The notes under the pieces: generated by a model | Databases searched by the model: none | What the model saw: the letters and a program-made list of their open reading frames with translations, nothing else | Told to the model about the DNA's origin: nothing | Source of the DNA: Acetobacter lambici | GTDB lineage: Bacteria; Pseudomonadota; Alphaproteobacteria; Acetobacterales; Acetobacteraceae | Assembly: GCF_011516885.1 (NCBI RefSeq) | Contig: NZ_WOTD01000004.1 | Span: 1-64,000 of the forward strand | Length of the DNA: 64,000 nt | Direction: 5' to 3' | Shown here: positions 55,694 through 64,000 of the stretch, piece after piece | Numbering within the stretch: the stretch's first letter is position 1 | Layout of the letters: each line of letters opens with the position of its first letter | Translations under genes and position numbers: made by a program

Positions 55694-55714
55694 GCGTGAC
55701 CCGGCACTGTACGC

Positions 55715-56113
55715 TCAGAACCCGGCGTCTGCGCCGACATCTTCCACTTCTGGCAACGTGATGATCAGATCAACCACGATTTTGGGCACGGAAGAGGGTG
55801 CGTCTTTAACCCACATCATGGTCATACCCGGTGATGTGGAGGGAAAAAACTGGCGAAATACCGGAAAACTGGCGGGAAACTCATCCGCGTCCGCAATGTG
55901 GCAGACAATACGGCTGACATCACTCAAGCTCAGGTCATGGGCCTTTAGCAAGGTGACGGCTTCCTCAAAGGCGATCCGGCACTGATCGGCCAGTTCCATA
56001 CCCCGGAACTGGGGGGCATGGAGCCCGGCAAGCACAAAGCCGCCCGTCGTTTGCACGACACGCGGGCGACTGGCGACGGAACGTGCGTTCCGTGTCAGGG
56101 TTTTATCTTTCAT
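55715..56113 (-). CDS. RidA (YjgF/YER057c)-family protein
   Basis: 132 residues with the RidA fold: GGFVLAGLHAPQFRGMELADQ, CRIAFEEAVTLLKAHDLSLSDV, FFPSTSPGMTMMWVK. Family members deaminate reactive enamine/imine intermediates; the usual catalytic Arg is in a less clear context (a Lys or Val at its place), so activity is not certain. It is convergent with chvG. Confidence 0.72.
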   Translation of the reverse strand: MKDKTLTRNARSVASRPRVVQTTGGFVLAGLHAPQFRGMELADQCRIAFEEAVTLLKAHDLSLSDVSRIVCHIADADEFPASFPVFRQFFPSTSPGMTMMWVKDAPSSVPKIVVDLIITLPEVEDVGADAGF

Positions 56114-56165
56114 CACGGAATGATGATGTAAGGCAGAGGGCAGGGAACCGCAATTTTCCCTTTCG

Positions 56166-56206
56166 TAACAAATGCACCAGCATCGGCCTATGGGCCATAT
56201 TTGTTA
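56166..56206. repeat. 8-bp inverted repeat upstream of rapZ
   Basis: TAACAAAT (56166-56173) is the reverse complement of ATTTGTTA (56199-56206), with an inner GGCC-TATG-GGCC palindrome. It could be an operator or an RNA stem in the divergent ridA-rapZ region. Confidence 0.35.
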
Positions 56207-56356
56207 ACATCCGGTATAGCTGGTCTGAGCAGAACGCCTTCTCTTACTCTATAAAACTGCTTTAAACTCACGCCGCATCCGAAGTGCACACCATATGCCA
56301 CCAACCGCCCGGTCGGTGCGTGCATCTATCTGGACAGTAAAAAGGAAGAGCCGTCC

Positions 56357-57328
56357 ATGCATATGGCGGATGATACGTCGGTTCCGCGCCGCATTCTGCT
56401 GGTGTCTGGTCTGTCCGGGGCGGGCAAGTCTTCCATTCTGCGGATTCTGGAAGACCTTGACCATGAGGTGATCGACAACCCACCCCTTCACATGCTGGAC
56501 GATATTGTCGCCCGCGCGGAGCGGCCTGTTGCCATTGGGGTCGATTCCCGCACCCGTGGGTTTGACGCATCCGCCGTGCTCGCAGCGCTGGCCCGCCTGC
56601 GGGTTAACCCCCACCTGCGCGTGGAGCTGATTTACGCCACGGCGGACGAAAGCGTGCTCCTGCGCCGCTACACAGCCACCCGGCGGCGGCACCCACTGGC
56701 CCCCCATAGCAGCGTAAAGGAAGGTATAGAGGCCGAGGTGGCCCTGACCGCCCCCCTACGGGCCGCAGCTGATCTGGTGATTGATACAACCGATATGCCG
56801 CCACCAGACCTGCGGCAGTTTGTGGAAAGCCGCTTTAGCCCATGGGTGGGCGGCGCAGGCGAGGGGCTGACCGTAACGCTGATGTCCTTCGCATACCCTG
56901 CGGGCCTGCCGCGGGAGGCGGATATTGTGTTTGACGCCCGCTTCCTGCGTAACCCGCATTACGTGCCAGAACTGGCCCCAAAAACCGGCTTGGACGCAGA
57001 TGTTGCGACCTACGTAACCCACGACCCGGATTACCTGCCTTTTCTCAACCAGATCCATGCCATGCTCCAGCTTGTGCTGCCGCGCTTTGTGCAGGAAGGC
57101 AAAAAATACGCCACCATTGCCATTGGCTGCTCCGGCGGCAGGCACCGCTCGGTCACACTTGTGGAAGCACTGGCCACTCGCCTGTCCGCCCCCGATGGCA
57201 TGGGGCATTACAAAGGCTCTGGCCAATGGCCGATCATGATCATGCACCGTGAGTTGGCCCGCCAAGGCATAAGTGCCTGGCGCTGGGCCAGAAAACCGAC
57301 CGAACCCACACGGATAGAACCTTACTGA
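56357..57328 (+). CDS. rapZ: RNase adapter protein RapZ
   Basis: 323 residues. Walker A GLSGAGKSS (about 18-26), VIDNPPLHML, ATRRRHPL, and the C-terminal IAIGCSGGRHRSV are RapZ/YvcJ family marks. In E. coli it guides RNase E to the GlmZ sRNA and senses glucosamine-6-phosphate; function in alphaproteobacteria is less defined. It has AAGGAAG 8 bases before the ATG. PTS genes are not adjacent. Confidence 0.92.
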   Translation: MHMADDTSVPRRILLVSGLSGAGKSSILRILEDLDHEVIDNPPLHMLDDIVARAERPVAIGVDSRTRGFDASAVLAALARLRVNPHLRVELIYATADESVLLRRYTATRRRHPLAPHSSVKEGIEAEVALTAPLRAAADLVIDTTDMPPPDLRQFVESRFSPWVGGAGEGLTVTLMSFAYPAGLPREADIVFDARFLRNPHYVPELAPKTGLDADVATYVTHDPDYLPFLNQIHAMLQLVLPRFVQEGKKYATIAIGCSGGRHRSVTLVEALATRLSAPDGMGHYKGSGQWPIMIMHRELARQGISAWRWARKPTEPTRIEPY

Positions 57329-57337
57329 GCCACGCCA

Positions 57338-57369
57338 AGGCCATACCGCACTCTGGCATGGCCTCTTAA
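57338..57369. terminator. Weak hairpin after rapZ
   Basis: AGGCCAT (57338-57344) pairs with ATGGCCT (57358-57364), and CTTAAAAA follows. It lies between the convergent ends of rapZ and yqgE. Confidence 0.35.
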
Positions 57370-57388
57370 AAACATGCCAGAAATCCGC

Positions 57389-57997
57389 TCAGGCGTGGCC
57401 GGTCTGCCCGCTCAGCCGTGCGGGATCGATGTTAATGGAGGCCAGAGCCCGCCGCCATTTTACGGTATGATCCATGCCAAAAATCAGCTCCCGCGTAGCA
57501 GGCACAACCAGCCATGCATCATGCTGGAGAATTTCCTGCTCAAGCTGCCCTGCGGACCACCCCGCATGCCCCATAGCCAGCAGCGCATCCTGCGGGCCAG
57601 CGCCTTGGGCAATGTCCTGCAACACATCCATACTGGATGTAAGGGCCACGTTATCTGTAATCCGCAGGCTATCCTGCCCGCTCCATTCAGCAGAATGCAG
57701 GACAAGGCCATGCCCCTCCTCGACCGGGCCACCAGCACACTGACCAATCCGCCGGGCGGGTGGCACGGGTTCGATCTGCAACTGTTCAAGCAGGTCATCA
57801 AAATCCGGGCGGGGCAGGCGCTTGTTGATCACAAGCCCCATAGCGCCCCCATCGGGCGTATGGCTGCACATGTAAATAAGGGATTGCCCGAACAGGGTCC
57901 CCCCCAGCATGGGCGTTGCCACCAGCAGCATACCTGCCAGCGAAAGGCCATTATCCATAACAGAGGGGTCGGGTTGGGTCGGGTTTGCGAATGCCAT
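57389..57997 (-). CDS. YqgE/AlgH family protein
   Basis: 202 residues. MLLVATPMLGGTLFGQSLIY, GGAMGLVINK, GGPVEEGHGLVLHS and LLAMGHAGWSAGQLEQEI are the DUF179 signature. Function is unknown; AlgH was named for an alginate phenotype in Pseudomonas. ATG 57997 is preferred; an upstream ATG at 58045 runs toward the PPK2 promoter region. Confidence 0.88.
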   Translation of the reverse strand: MAFANPTQPDPSVMDNGLSLAGMLLVATPMLGGTLFGQSLIYMCSHTPDGGAMGLVINKRLPRPDFDDLLEQLQIEPVPPARRIGQCAGGPVEEGHGLVLHSAEWSGQDSLRITDNVALTSSMDVLQDIAQGAGPQDALLAMGHAGWSAGQLEQEILQHDAWLVVPATRELIFGMDHTVKWRRALASINIDPARLSGQTGHA

Positions 57998-58100
57998 CCA
58001 CCAAGATATGAGAAACACTTCCTTTTTTGGCAAGATTGCCAGCACAACTGTTGTCTGTAATTCTATGCATCCGACACATACTGATCAATTTTCAGGACAC

Positions 58101-59003
58101 ATGTCCATGAACACCCTCTCCCGCTTTTTGAACGCACTTGACAGTTACAAGGTAACGGATGGCAGCAAATTCCGCCTTGCCGACCATGACCCCGCTGATG
58201 ATGGTCATCTGGGACTGGACAAGGAAACAGGCAAAAAACTGCTCAGGCAGGTCAAAGGCCTGTTACAGGACCTTCAGGAACTATTGTACGCCAATCAGAC
58301 CCACTCGCTCCTGATCATTCTGCAAGGCATGGATGCGGCTGGCAAGGATGGTACAATCAAACACGTTATGTCCGGGGTTAATCCGCAGGGGGTTGCTGTG
58401 ACCTCCTTCAAACAGCCCGGCCCGACCGATCTGCTGCACGGCTTTTTGTGGCGCATCCATGCCGCAGCCCCACAGGCAGGACGCATCGTTATTTTCAACC
58501 GCAGCCAGTATGAAGATGTTCTGGTCAGTCGCGTACACCCCGACCTGCTTAAAAACGGGCACCTGCCCGGCGCACTCAACACGCCAGAATTCTGGGAAGG
58601 GCGCTACAGCGATATCCGCCACCTTGAACATTACCTGAGCAGGCAGGGCACAATTGTGCTCAAATTTTTCCTGAACATCTCACGCGAGGAACAGCGCGAA
58701 CGCCTGCTGGCCCGGCTGGATATTCCCGAAAAGCGTTGGAAATTCTCCCCCTCCGACCTGCATGAGCGTGAATACTGGGATGATTACGCAACCGCCTATC
58801 AGGACGCCATAGCCCAGACGGCCCGCCCTCATGCGCCATGGATCATCGTGCCCGCCAACCACAAATGGTACGCACGCCTTGTGGTGATTGGCACCATTAT
58901 TCGTGCCCTGCACAATCTGCGGCAGATTACGCCACAACCCAACCCCGATGTCATGCACCAGCTTGATGACTACCGCACACGCCTGTTGCAGGAAAAACCC
59001 TGA
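58101..59003 (+). CDS. ppk2: PPK2-family polyphosphate kinase
   Basis: 300 residues. Walker A LQGMDAAGKDGTIKHV (about 75-90), VTSFKQPGPTDLLHGFLWRIH, Walker B-type IVIFNRSQYEDVLVSRVHP, and the lid REEQRERLLARL are characteristic of PPK2. It transfers phosphate from polyphosphate to nucleotides (ADP, AMP or GDP depending on class). The class is not decided here. It is divergent from yqgE. Confidence 0.9.
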   Translation: MSMNTLSRFLNALDSYKVTDGSKFRLADHDPADDGHLGLDKETGKKLLRQVKGLLQDLQELLYANQTHSLLIILQGMDAAGKDGTIKHVMSGVNPQGVAVTSFKQPGPTDLLHGFLWRIHAAAPQAGRIVIFNRSQYEDVLVSRVHPDLLKNGHLPGALNTPEFWEGRYSDIRHLEHYLSRQGTIVLKFFLNISREEQRERLLARLDIPEKRWKFSPSDLHEREYWDDYATAYQDAIAQTARPHAPWIIVPANHKWYARLVVIGTIIRALHNLRQITPQPNPDVMHQLDDYRTRLLQEKP

Positions 59004-59011
59004 GGCATTTC

Positions 59012-59042
59012 CCCTGTTCGGGTCACAGACCCGCACAGGGGC
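59012..59042 (+). terminator. Stable hairpin after the PPK2 gene
   Basis: CCCCTGT-T-CGGGTC pairs with GACCCG-C-ACAGGGG around ACA: a 13-bp stem with one mismatch. No T-run follows, so it may protect the mRNA or be a Rho-independent terminator without a tail. Confidence 0.5.
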
Positions 59043-59095
59043 ACGCAATGGACAACGGGAGGATACTTACAAACCCCTATGAAAACCTTCCTTTT

Positions 59096-60160
59096 TTAAA
59101 GGGAAGTTTCCAATACCCCGTACCAACCCAGCCCTTTATAGGTTTCATAACCCGGGGTATGGGCATACGCGATCAGCTTATCCTCGCTGACGTAAAAGCC
59201 CCGCTCATCGTGCGGCGTGAACTTGTAATGTTCCCCTGTAACGCCACGCCCGTTGGATGAAGCAATAATACGCTTATCGGCATCCACCAGCATGACCTTT
59301 GTCTGCCCGCGTTCAACTTCGGACAGACGTACGCCATTAACAATGGCCTCAGCCTGCGGTGCCCAGTCAAAGGCAATACCCAGAACGCCCAGCACCTGCC
59401 CGCGTGCCTCTCCCCCCGCACGGATGGCCGTGCTGTAAATGGCGGCCTGTTCGTTATTGAGCGCCTGCACGCGGTTTACGTCCGCCACGGCGTATTCTTC
59501 CCCACTTTGCGTACGCATGGCCTTTATAAACCACGCCTCGCCCGACATATCGCTCCCCAGAAGGGAACGATGCGTTTGCGGGCGACCACATGCCACAACC
59601 TGCCCTTTTGGATCGACAACAAAAAGATCCAGATAAACAGTGTAAGATTTTAAAATTGTCGCCAACCGCTCCGCAGCATACTGGTAAGCTTGGGGGGTAG
59701 CGCTCTCCAGCGCCTGCACTACGGAGCTATCCGTAGCCCACCACCGCACATCACACGAACGCTCGTACAGATTGCGGTCAATCAGATCCACAACATTCAG
59801 GGCCAGATCGGTCATACGCTCGCCCTTGCCGCGCAAAAGCAGGTCATTCCCAGCTTTTAACAAGCGGTCGGTGCTGCTGTCCGTTGCTTTGCGCAGTTCG
59901 GAAGCAATGCCAACAATGCGGGTGGAAATACGCCCCATTTCATCTGCCAGCAGGCCAAAAGCGGCACCGGCCTGCCCAACCCGTGCGGCCTCTATACGTG
60001 TATTGATGGCAAGAAACTTGGCTTCGTTCATAACTGAAGCAATCAGATGAATTTTTTCCCGCGTCATCTGAGAGACTTCGTAAGCAAGTTTGAGAATATC
60101 GTCTTGCATGCGGGATATGTCTTTCAATCCGGTATCGAAACAATATGGCGTATGGGACAC
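59096..60160 (-). CDS. Soluble MCP-like protein with C-terminal Cache-like domain
   Basis: 354 residues with no membrane helix. Near the N terminus (about 20-80) is a fragment of the methyl-accepting signalling domain: EAKFLAINTRIEAARVGQAG then FGLLADEMGRIS, matching the LALNAAIEAARAGE tip of chemoreceptors. The rest (about 125-354) resembles a sensory Cache domain (LDLFVVDPKGQVVACGR, VMLVDADKRIIASSNG, YAHTPGYETYKGLGWYG). Signalling before sensing and no membrane anchor invert the normal chemoreceptor plan. A cytoplasmic sensor or a scaffold for CheW is possible. Second-domain assignment is by pattern. Confidence 0.7.
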   Translation of the reverse strand: MSHTPYCFDTGLKDISRMQDDILKLAYEVSQMTREKIHLIASVMNEAKFLAINTRIEAARVGQAGAAFGLLADEMGRISTRIVGIASELRKATDSSTDRLLKAGNDLLLRGKGERMTDLALNVVDLIDRNLYERSCDVRWWATDSSVVQALESATPQAYQYAAERLATILKSYTVYLDLFVVDPKGQVVACGRPQTHRSLLGSDMSGEAWFIKAMRTQSGEEYAVADVNRVQALNNEQAAIYSTAIRAGGEARGQVLGVLGIAFDWAPQAEAIVNGVRLSEVERGQTKVMLVDADKRIIASSNGRGVTGEHYKFTPHDERGFYVSEDKLIAYAHTPGYETYKGLGWYGVLETSL

Positions 60161-60344
60161 ACAACCATTTTCGCCAAAGCAACAGCAGAATATGCTGTAT
60201 TCCCCTGTTCTGCCTAAATTATTATGGTCTGTAAACTCCTGACGACCAGTCTATTTCTCCATAATCACGGGTATTTGACAGGGCCTGACCTCCCGGCCAT
60301 GAACAAAATCAGACCGACCACTTTAGCCTACCATAAGGAGCCCC

Positions 60345-60845
60345 ATGACCCATTTTGCAAACCGTATGGCCCTGCTCGCCCTATGCGCCGGACTGGGCCT
60401 GCCCAGCATGAGCAACCCTGCGCTGGCACGCCACAAACACGCAAGCACAAGCCAGCCAACCTCCGTATCTGATACCTGCAACAATCAGGATTTTCTGGCC
60501 AAGCAGCAGGCGTTTGAAAATGGGGGACCAAAAGCAGATGCCGCCGTGCATATTTGCGGAACAGTTCTTGCCCTTTCGCAAACAGCCAAGCAGACCCGTA
60601 GCGGCCGCCATGGCTATTTTTACATAACGGTTGCTCCCAACATTTCCATTAGGATCGTCACCAATCTGGACGAAATGCATACACCCGCCTGGCCGTGGGT
60701 CGCCAAGGGTGACCAGGTTGAGGTTGTTGGCCGTTATTACTACGACTCTGCCCGTCAGCAGGGCGTGGACTGGACACACCGCGGCACGGGTCGCTCATGG
60801 GGGATTCCGGGCTACGTTATTGTCAATGGCACCAAATACGACTGA
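60345..60845 (+). CDS. DUF3465 exported protein
   Basis: 166 residues with a signal peptide (about 1-28, ending ALA-RH). The mature part ends with RYYYDSARQQGVDWTHRGTG and GYVIVNGTKY, the DUF3465 signature (WTHxxxx, hydroxyl-rich end), and has an OB-like VHICGTVLAL...IRIVTNLD start. Function is unknown. It is divergent from the MCP-like gene, with a terminator after it. Confidence 0.78.
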   Translation: MTHFANRMALLALCAGLGLPSMSNPALARHKHASTSQPTSVSDTCNNQDFLAKQQAFENGGPKADAAVHICGTVLALSQTAKQTRSGRHGYFYITVAPNISIRIVTNLDEMHTPAWPWVAKGDQVEVVGRYYYDSARQQGVDWTHRGTGRSWGIPGYVIVNGTKYD

Positions 60846-60853
60846 ACAAAAAA

Positions 60854-60887
60854 TGGCTGGCCAGAAAAACTGGCCAGCCACATCTAT
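60854..60887. terminator. Terminator between DUF3465 and clpA
   Basis: TGGCTGGCCAG (60854-60864) pairs exactly with CTGGCCAGCCA (60870-60880) around five A; A7 lies before and ATCTATTTT after, so it can act on both convergent genes. Confidence 0.8.
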
Positions 60888-60908
60888 TTTGCAGATTTTG
60901 CACGCGGG

Positions 60909-63254
60909 CTAGTCTGCGGCTTCCTCTTCCTTTTCGCTCCCGCGTTCATCTTCGCCGGAACTGGAGGCCGCATTGCCATTGCTCTCCACAATATCAAACG
61001 CCAGTTCACCATTCTTGAGGCCGATTTTAACGGCGCCCCCTTTGGCCAGACGCCCGAACAGCAGCTCCTCGGCCAGAGGTTTTTTGATGGATTCCTGAAT
61101 AACCCGACCCAGTGGGCGCGCACCATACAGGCGGTCATAGCCCTGTTCTGCCAGCCACTCCTTGGCTGCCGAGGACAGTTCGATGGTTACGTGCCGGTCC
61201 GCCAGTTGTGCTTCCAGTTGCAGAACAAACTTTTCAACAACCTGCCCAACAATTTCCTGCGTCAGATGTGCGAACGGAATAACTGCATCCAGCCTGTTGC
61301 GGAACTCGGGGGTGAACAGGCGTTTGATGGCCTCTTCATCCTCGCCTTCACGCACCTTGCGGCCAAAGCCCACGGCCTCCTTGCTCATGTCGGACGCACC
61401 GGCATTGGTGGTCATGATCAGGATAACGTTCCTGAAATCGACCGTCTTGCCGTTATGATCCGTCAGGCGACCGTTATCCATGACCTGTAGCAGAACATTG
61501 TACAGGTCGGGATGTGCTTTTTCGATCTCGTCCAGCAGCAGCACGGCATGCGGGTGTTGGTCGATGGAATCAGTCAGCAGACCACCCTGATCAAACCCGA
61601 CATACCCCGGAGGCGCTCCCAGCAGGCGGGAGATCGAATGCCGCTCCATATATTCGGACATGTCAAAGCGGATCAGTTCAATACCCAGCGCATTGGCAAG
61701 CTGACGGGCCACTTCCGTTTTACCAACCCCCGTCGGGCCAGAGAACAGATAGTTGCCAATCGGCTTTTCCGGGTCACGCAGGCCAGCACGCGCCAGCTTA
61801 ATGGCGGCGGAGAGGGCATCGATCGCCTGATCCTGCCCGAACACCATACCCTTGAGGTCACGCTCAAGGGAGCGCAGCACTTCCTTGTCATCCGCAGAAA
61901 TGCTTTTGGGCGGAATGCGTGCAATACGGGCGATAATGTCTTCCACGTCCTTCAGGTTCACCGTCTTGCGGCGGCGGCCTTCTGGCTGGAGCATGCGGGA
62001 CGCCCCGACCTCATCAATCACGTCAATCGCCTTGTCTGGCAGCTTGCGGTCATGAATATAGCGCGCGGACAGTTCCACAGCCCCACGAATGGCCTCTTCC
62101 GTGTAACGGACCTTATGGTGCTTTTCGTAGCTCCCCTTCAGCCCGCGCAGGATCTTGACCGCATCGTCAATGCTGGGTTCTGGCACATCAATCTTCTGGA
62201 ACCGCCGGACAAGAGCACGATCTTTTTCAAAGTGCTGGCGGAATTCCTTGTAAGTGGTCGAACCAATGCAGCGCAACGTGCCAGCCGCCAGAGCGGGCTT
62301 GAGCAGGTTGGACGCATCCATGGCTCCACCCGATGTGGCACCCGCACCAATAACGGTGTGGATCTCATCAATGAAGAGAATGGCGTGCGGGTCCTGATCC
62401 AGCTCCGTTACCACGGCTTTGAGGCGCTCCTCAAAGTCACCCCGGTAACGGGTGCCAGCCAGCAACGCGCCCATGTCCAGCGAATAGATGGTGGATTTGA
62501 GCAGCACTTCAGGCACGCTGCCTTCCACAATCCTGCGGGCAAGTCCTTCTGCAATGGCGGTTTTGCCAACGCCGGGGTCACCCACATAAAGCGGGTTGTT
62601 TTTGGTCCGGCGGCACAGGATCTGGATCGTGCGTTCGATCTCGGTATCCCGCCCGATCAGCGGATCAACCTTACCGGCCAGAGCCTTGTCGTTCAGATTG
62701 ACGCAGTAGGTGGACAGCGCGTCCTGACTTTTCTGGGCCTTGGCCTCAGCGCGTTCGGGCTCTTCCCCTTTTTCCGCACCTGTATTGCTGCCTGCAACCG
62801 GGCGCCGGGTGGCGCGGTCGGGGGCTTTGGCAATCCCGTGGGAGAGAAAGTTCACCGCATCAAGCCGTGTCATGTCCTGAAGTTGCAGGAAGTACACGGC
62901 GTGGCTTTCGCGCTCGGCAAAGAGGGCAACAAGCACGTTCGCACCTGTGACCTCATCCCGCCCGGTGGACTGCACATGAATGGCTGCCCGCTGGATGACG
63001 CGCTGGAATGCGGCAGTTGGTTTGGGTTCGGTCGGACGGTCAGACGCCAGACCTGCCAGATCCTTGTCGAGAAAGCCTGTCAGGTCTGTCCGCAGTCGGT
63101 CCAGATCAACCCCACAGGCACGGAACACCGTTACGGCATCCGCATCATCAACCAGGGCAAGAAGCAGATGCTCTAGCGTGGCATATTCATGATGCCGTTC
63201 TCCGGCCAGAATAAGCGCCCGATGCAGCGTCTGCTCAAGATTGCGTGACAACAT
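60909..63254 (-). CDS. clpA: ATP-dependent Clp protease ATP-binding subunit ClpA
   Basis: 781 residues. Clp N-domain, then two AAA modules: Walker [18 protein letters not shown] with [13 protein letters not shown], and [15 protein letters not shown] with [12 protein letters not shown]. The second module also has arginine-finger and GAR-type sensor motifs ([11 protein letters not shown]). It unfolds substrates for ClpP, taking N-end-rule substrates from ClpS. The C terminus is a Glu/Ser-rich tail. clpS lies upstream after 360 bases. Confidence 0.97.
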   Translation of the reverse strand: MLSRNLEQTLHRALILAGERHHEYATLEHLLLALVDDADAVTVFRACGVDLDRLRTDLTGFLDKDLAGLASDRPTEPKPTAAFQRVIQRAAIHVQSTGRDEVTGANVLVALFAERESHAVYFLQLQDMTRLDAVNFLSHGIAKAPDRATRRPVAGSNTGAEKGEEPERAEAKAQKSQDALSTYCVNLNDKALAGKVDPLIGRDTEIERTIQILCRRTKNNPLYVGDPGVGKTAIAEGLARRIVEGSVPEVLLKSTIYSLDMGALLAGTRYRGDFEERLKAVVTELDQDPHAILFIDEIHTVIGAGATSGGAMDASNLLKPALAAGTLRCIGSTTYKEFRQHFEKDRALVRRFQKIDVPEPSIDDAVKILRGLKGSYEKHHKVRYTEEAIRGAVELSARYIHDRKLPDKAIDVIDEVGASRMLQPEGRRRKTVNLKDVEDIIARIARIPPKSISADDKEVLRSLERDLKGMVFGQDQAIDALSAAIKLARAGLRDPEKPIGNYLFSGPTGVGKTEVARQLANALGIELIRFDMSEYMERHSISRLLGAPPGYVGFDQGGLLTDSIDQHPHAVLLLDEIEKAHPDLYNVLLQVMDNGRLTDHNGKTVDFRNVILIMTTNAGASDMSKEAVGFGRKVREGEDEEAIKRLFTPEFRNRLDAVIPFAHLTQEIVGQVVEKFVLQLEAQLADRHVTIELSSAAKEWLAEQGYDRLYGARPLGRVIQESIKKPLAEELLFGRLAKGGAVKIGLKNGELAFDIVESNGNAASSSGEDERGSEKEEEAAD

Positions 63255-63614
63255 GACGAGACGCTCCTTTCCCCGGACTTTCCGAACGTGGCGAAACTAC
63301 CAACGGACCACGATCGGATGCCCTGAAAACATATTTGGCTGCTTCGGCCAGAAATGCGAGTCATAACCACGCAAAAAACACGCGTTCACGCATTTTTCGT
63401 TCTTACGGCTTACAGGAATGCTGGTTTTTCGCGCTTTTTTGCCAAGTCCACCAAATCGTAAAAATACGTAGCAGGGACCAGCCAAACGGATTTTGCGGCC
63501 AAAAAGACGAATACGGCTCCGTAACAACGCACACCGGTTCGAGCGCGCAAGCACTCAAATACACAACCATAACCGGTGTCGGGTCTTGGAGCGGGGGTCT
63601 TTAAAAACCCGGTT
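63255..63614. other. Gap between clpS and clpA
   Basis: These 360 bases hold no convincing gene; an open stretch of 85 codons on the minus strand (63297-63554) is rich in Arg and Cys and has no ribosome-binding site. A 9-bp inverted repeat ACACCGGTT/AACCGGTGT lies at 63531-63539 and 63571-63579. The region should carry the clpA promoter. Confidence 0.5.
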
Positions 63615-63992
63615 TCAGTCTTTTTCTATGGTGCACTGCAAGGGGTGCTGGTTCTGGCGCGCAAGGTCCATGACCTGAGACACCTTGGTCTCCGCCACCT
63701 CGTATGTGAACACACCGCACACGCCCACACCTTTACGGTGGACGTTGAGCATGATGTCCGTCGCCTCATCCCGATTCTTCTGGAAAAAGCGTTCCAGAAC
63801 GTACACCACAAATTCCATGGGTGTGTAATCATCGTTCAGCATGAGCACTTTGTACATGGCGGGTTTGCGGGTTTTGGGCTTGGCCCGCACCACCACGCCA
63901 ATTTCCACATCATCCCGATCCGAATCCGTTCCCTCATCACGCCGCGACGGCCCGTTGCCTGTATGCAGAACAGGGAAATGAAACGAGGCCAT
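63615..63992 (-). CDS. clpS: ATP-dependent Clp protease adapter ClpS
   Basis: 125 residues. The core [23 protein letters not shown] and an AxxIMLxVHxxG-type stretch ([12 protein letters not shown]) are canonical for ClpS, including the Asn-Asp pair that binds N-end residues. The N-terminal 40 residues form a flexible acidic/Arg-rich extension. It hands N-degron substrates to ClpA. The start lies 8 bases from the window end. Confidence 0.96.
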   Translation of the reverse strand: MASFHFPVLHTGNGPSRRDEGTDSDRDDVEIGVVVRAKPKTRKPAMYKVLMLNDDYTPMEFVVYVLERFFQKNRDEATDIMLNVHRKGVGVCGVFTYEVAETKVSQVMDLARQNQHPLQCTIEKD

Positions 63993-64000
63993 AGCAACCA

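Noticed and set aside
63297-63554. An 85-codon ORF on the minus strand between clpS and clpA
   Set aside because: No ribosome-binding site, Cys/Arg-rich composition and no family motif; it is probably the clpA leader.
1-64000. CRISPR array, prophage structural genes, rRNA or integron
   Set aside because: No regularly spaced repeats, capsid or terminase families, or rRNA segments were seen anywhere in the window.

Overview
The window is a chromosomal stretch from an acetic acid bacterium, most likely Acetobacter or a close relative in the Acetobacteraceae. This rests on the gene set (cytochrome bd operon cydDCAB, two-subunit GlyQ/GlyS, OlsB, ChvG/ChvI, RapZ, HisZ, ClpS-ClpA), fairly GC-rich coding DNA, and an IS5-type transposase start at the left edge. 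No rRNA, CRISPR array or phage structural genes are seen. One tRNA is present, tRNA-Val(GAC).

Layout. 1-2794 is an A+T-richer accessory strip. It holds the start of an IS5-family transposase, a hairpin that looks like a dispersed repeat, an orphan HigA-type antitoxin between two copies of a palindrome, and an excisionase/integrase pair ending 3 nt from the 3' end of tRNA-Val. It reads as the tRNA-proximal end of an integrated element. 2936-8702 holds an N-formylglutamate amidohydrolase homologue, htpG, mazG, argC and an SDR. 8873-15412 is the minus-strand operon cydD-cydC-cydA-cydB-cydX plus an unannotated 32-codon ORF. CydX carries an extra N-terminal membrane helix. An A+T-rich leader lies upstream of cydD. 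15815-18935 holds a YhdH-like reductase, a PaeA/YtfL-like membrane protein and a glycine-zipper lipoprotein.

19175-24228 is a compact phosphate block: an OprO/OprP-like porin, pstS, phoR and phoB. Direct repeats with an 11-bp period (Pho-box-like) precede three of these genes. pstCAB and phoU are not beside them. 24480-31906 is a minus-strand housekeeping run: purA, hisZ, a HerA-like ATPase overlapping a BaiN-like flavoprotein gene, and trpBA. 32151-39104 is on the plus strand: corA, rho, fur-olsB (overlapping), lnt and an XRE regulator, with a TusA-like gene reversed among them. A DUF2076 gene and glyQS follow, then a 58-aa DUF1328 membrane protein.

43553-52995 is a minus-strand series: grpE, dnaK, dnaJ-dapB, metK-trmB-purH and an exported protein with an internal duplication. 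53186-60845 has chvI-chvG, ridA, rapZ, yqgE, a PPK2 kinase, a soluble MCP-like protein with a C-terminal Cache-like domain, and a DUF3465 exported protein. The window closes with clpA and clpS. Together the genes cover microaerobic respiration (cyd), phosphate sensing and uptake, protein quality control (HtpG, DnaK/J/GrpE, ClpS/ClpA), envelope biogenesis (Lnt, OlsB, ChvGI) and central biosynthesis.

Limits: all calls come from reading the sequence and from memory of protein families. No database search was run. Start codons were chosen from ribosome-binding sites, overlaps and family N-termini. Pho-box, promoter and terminator calls are pattern matches.
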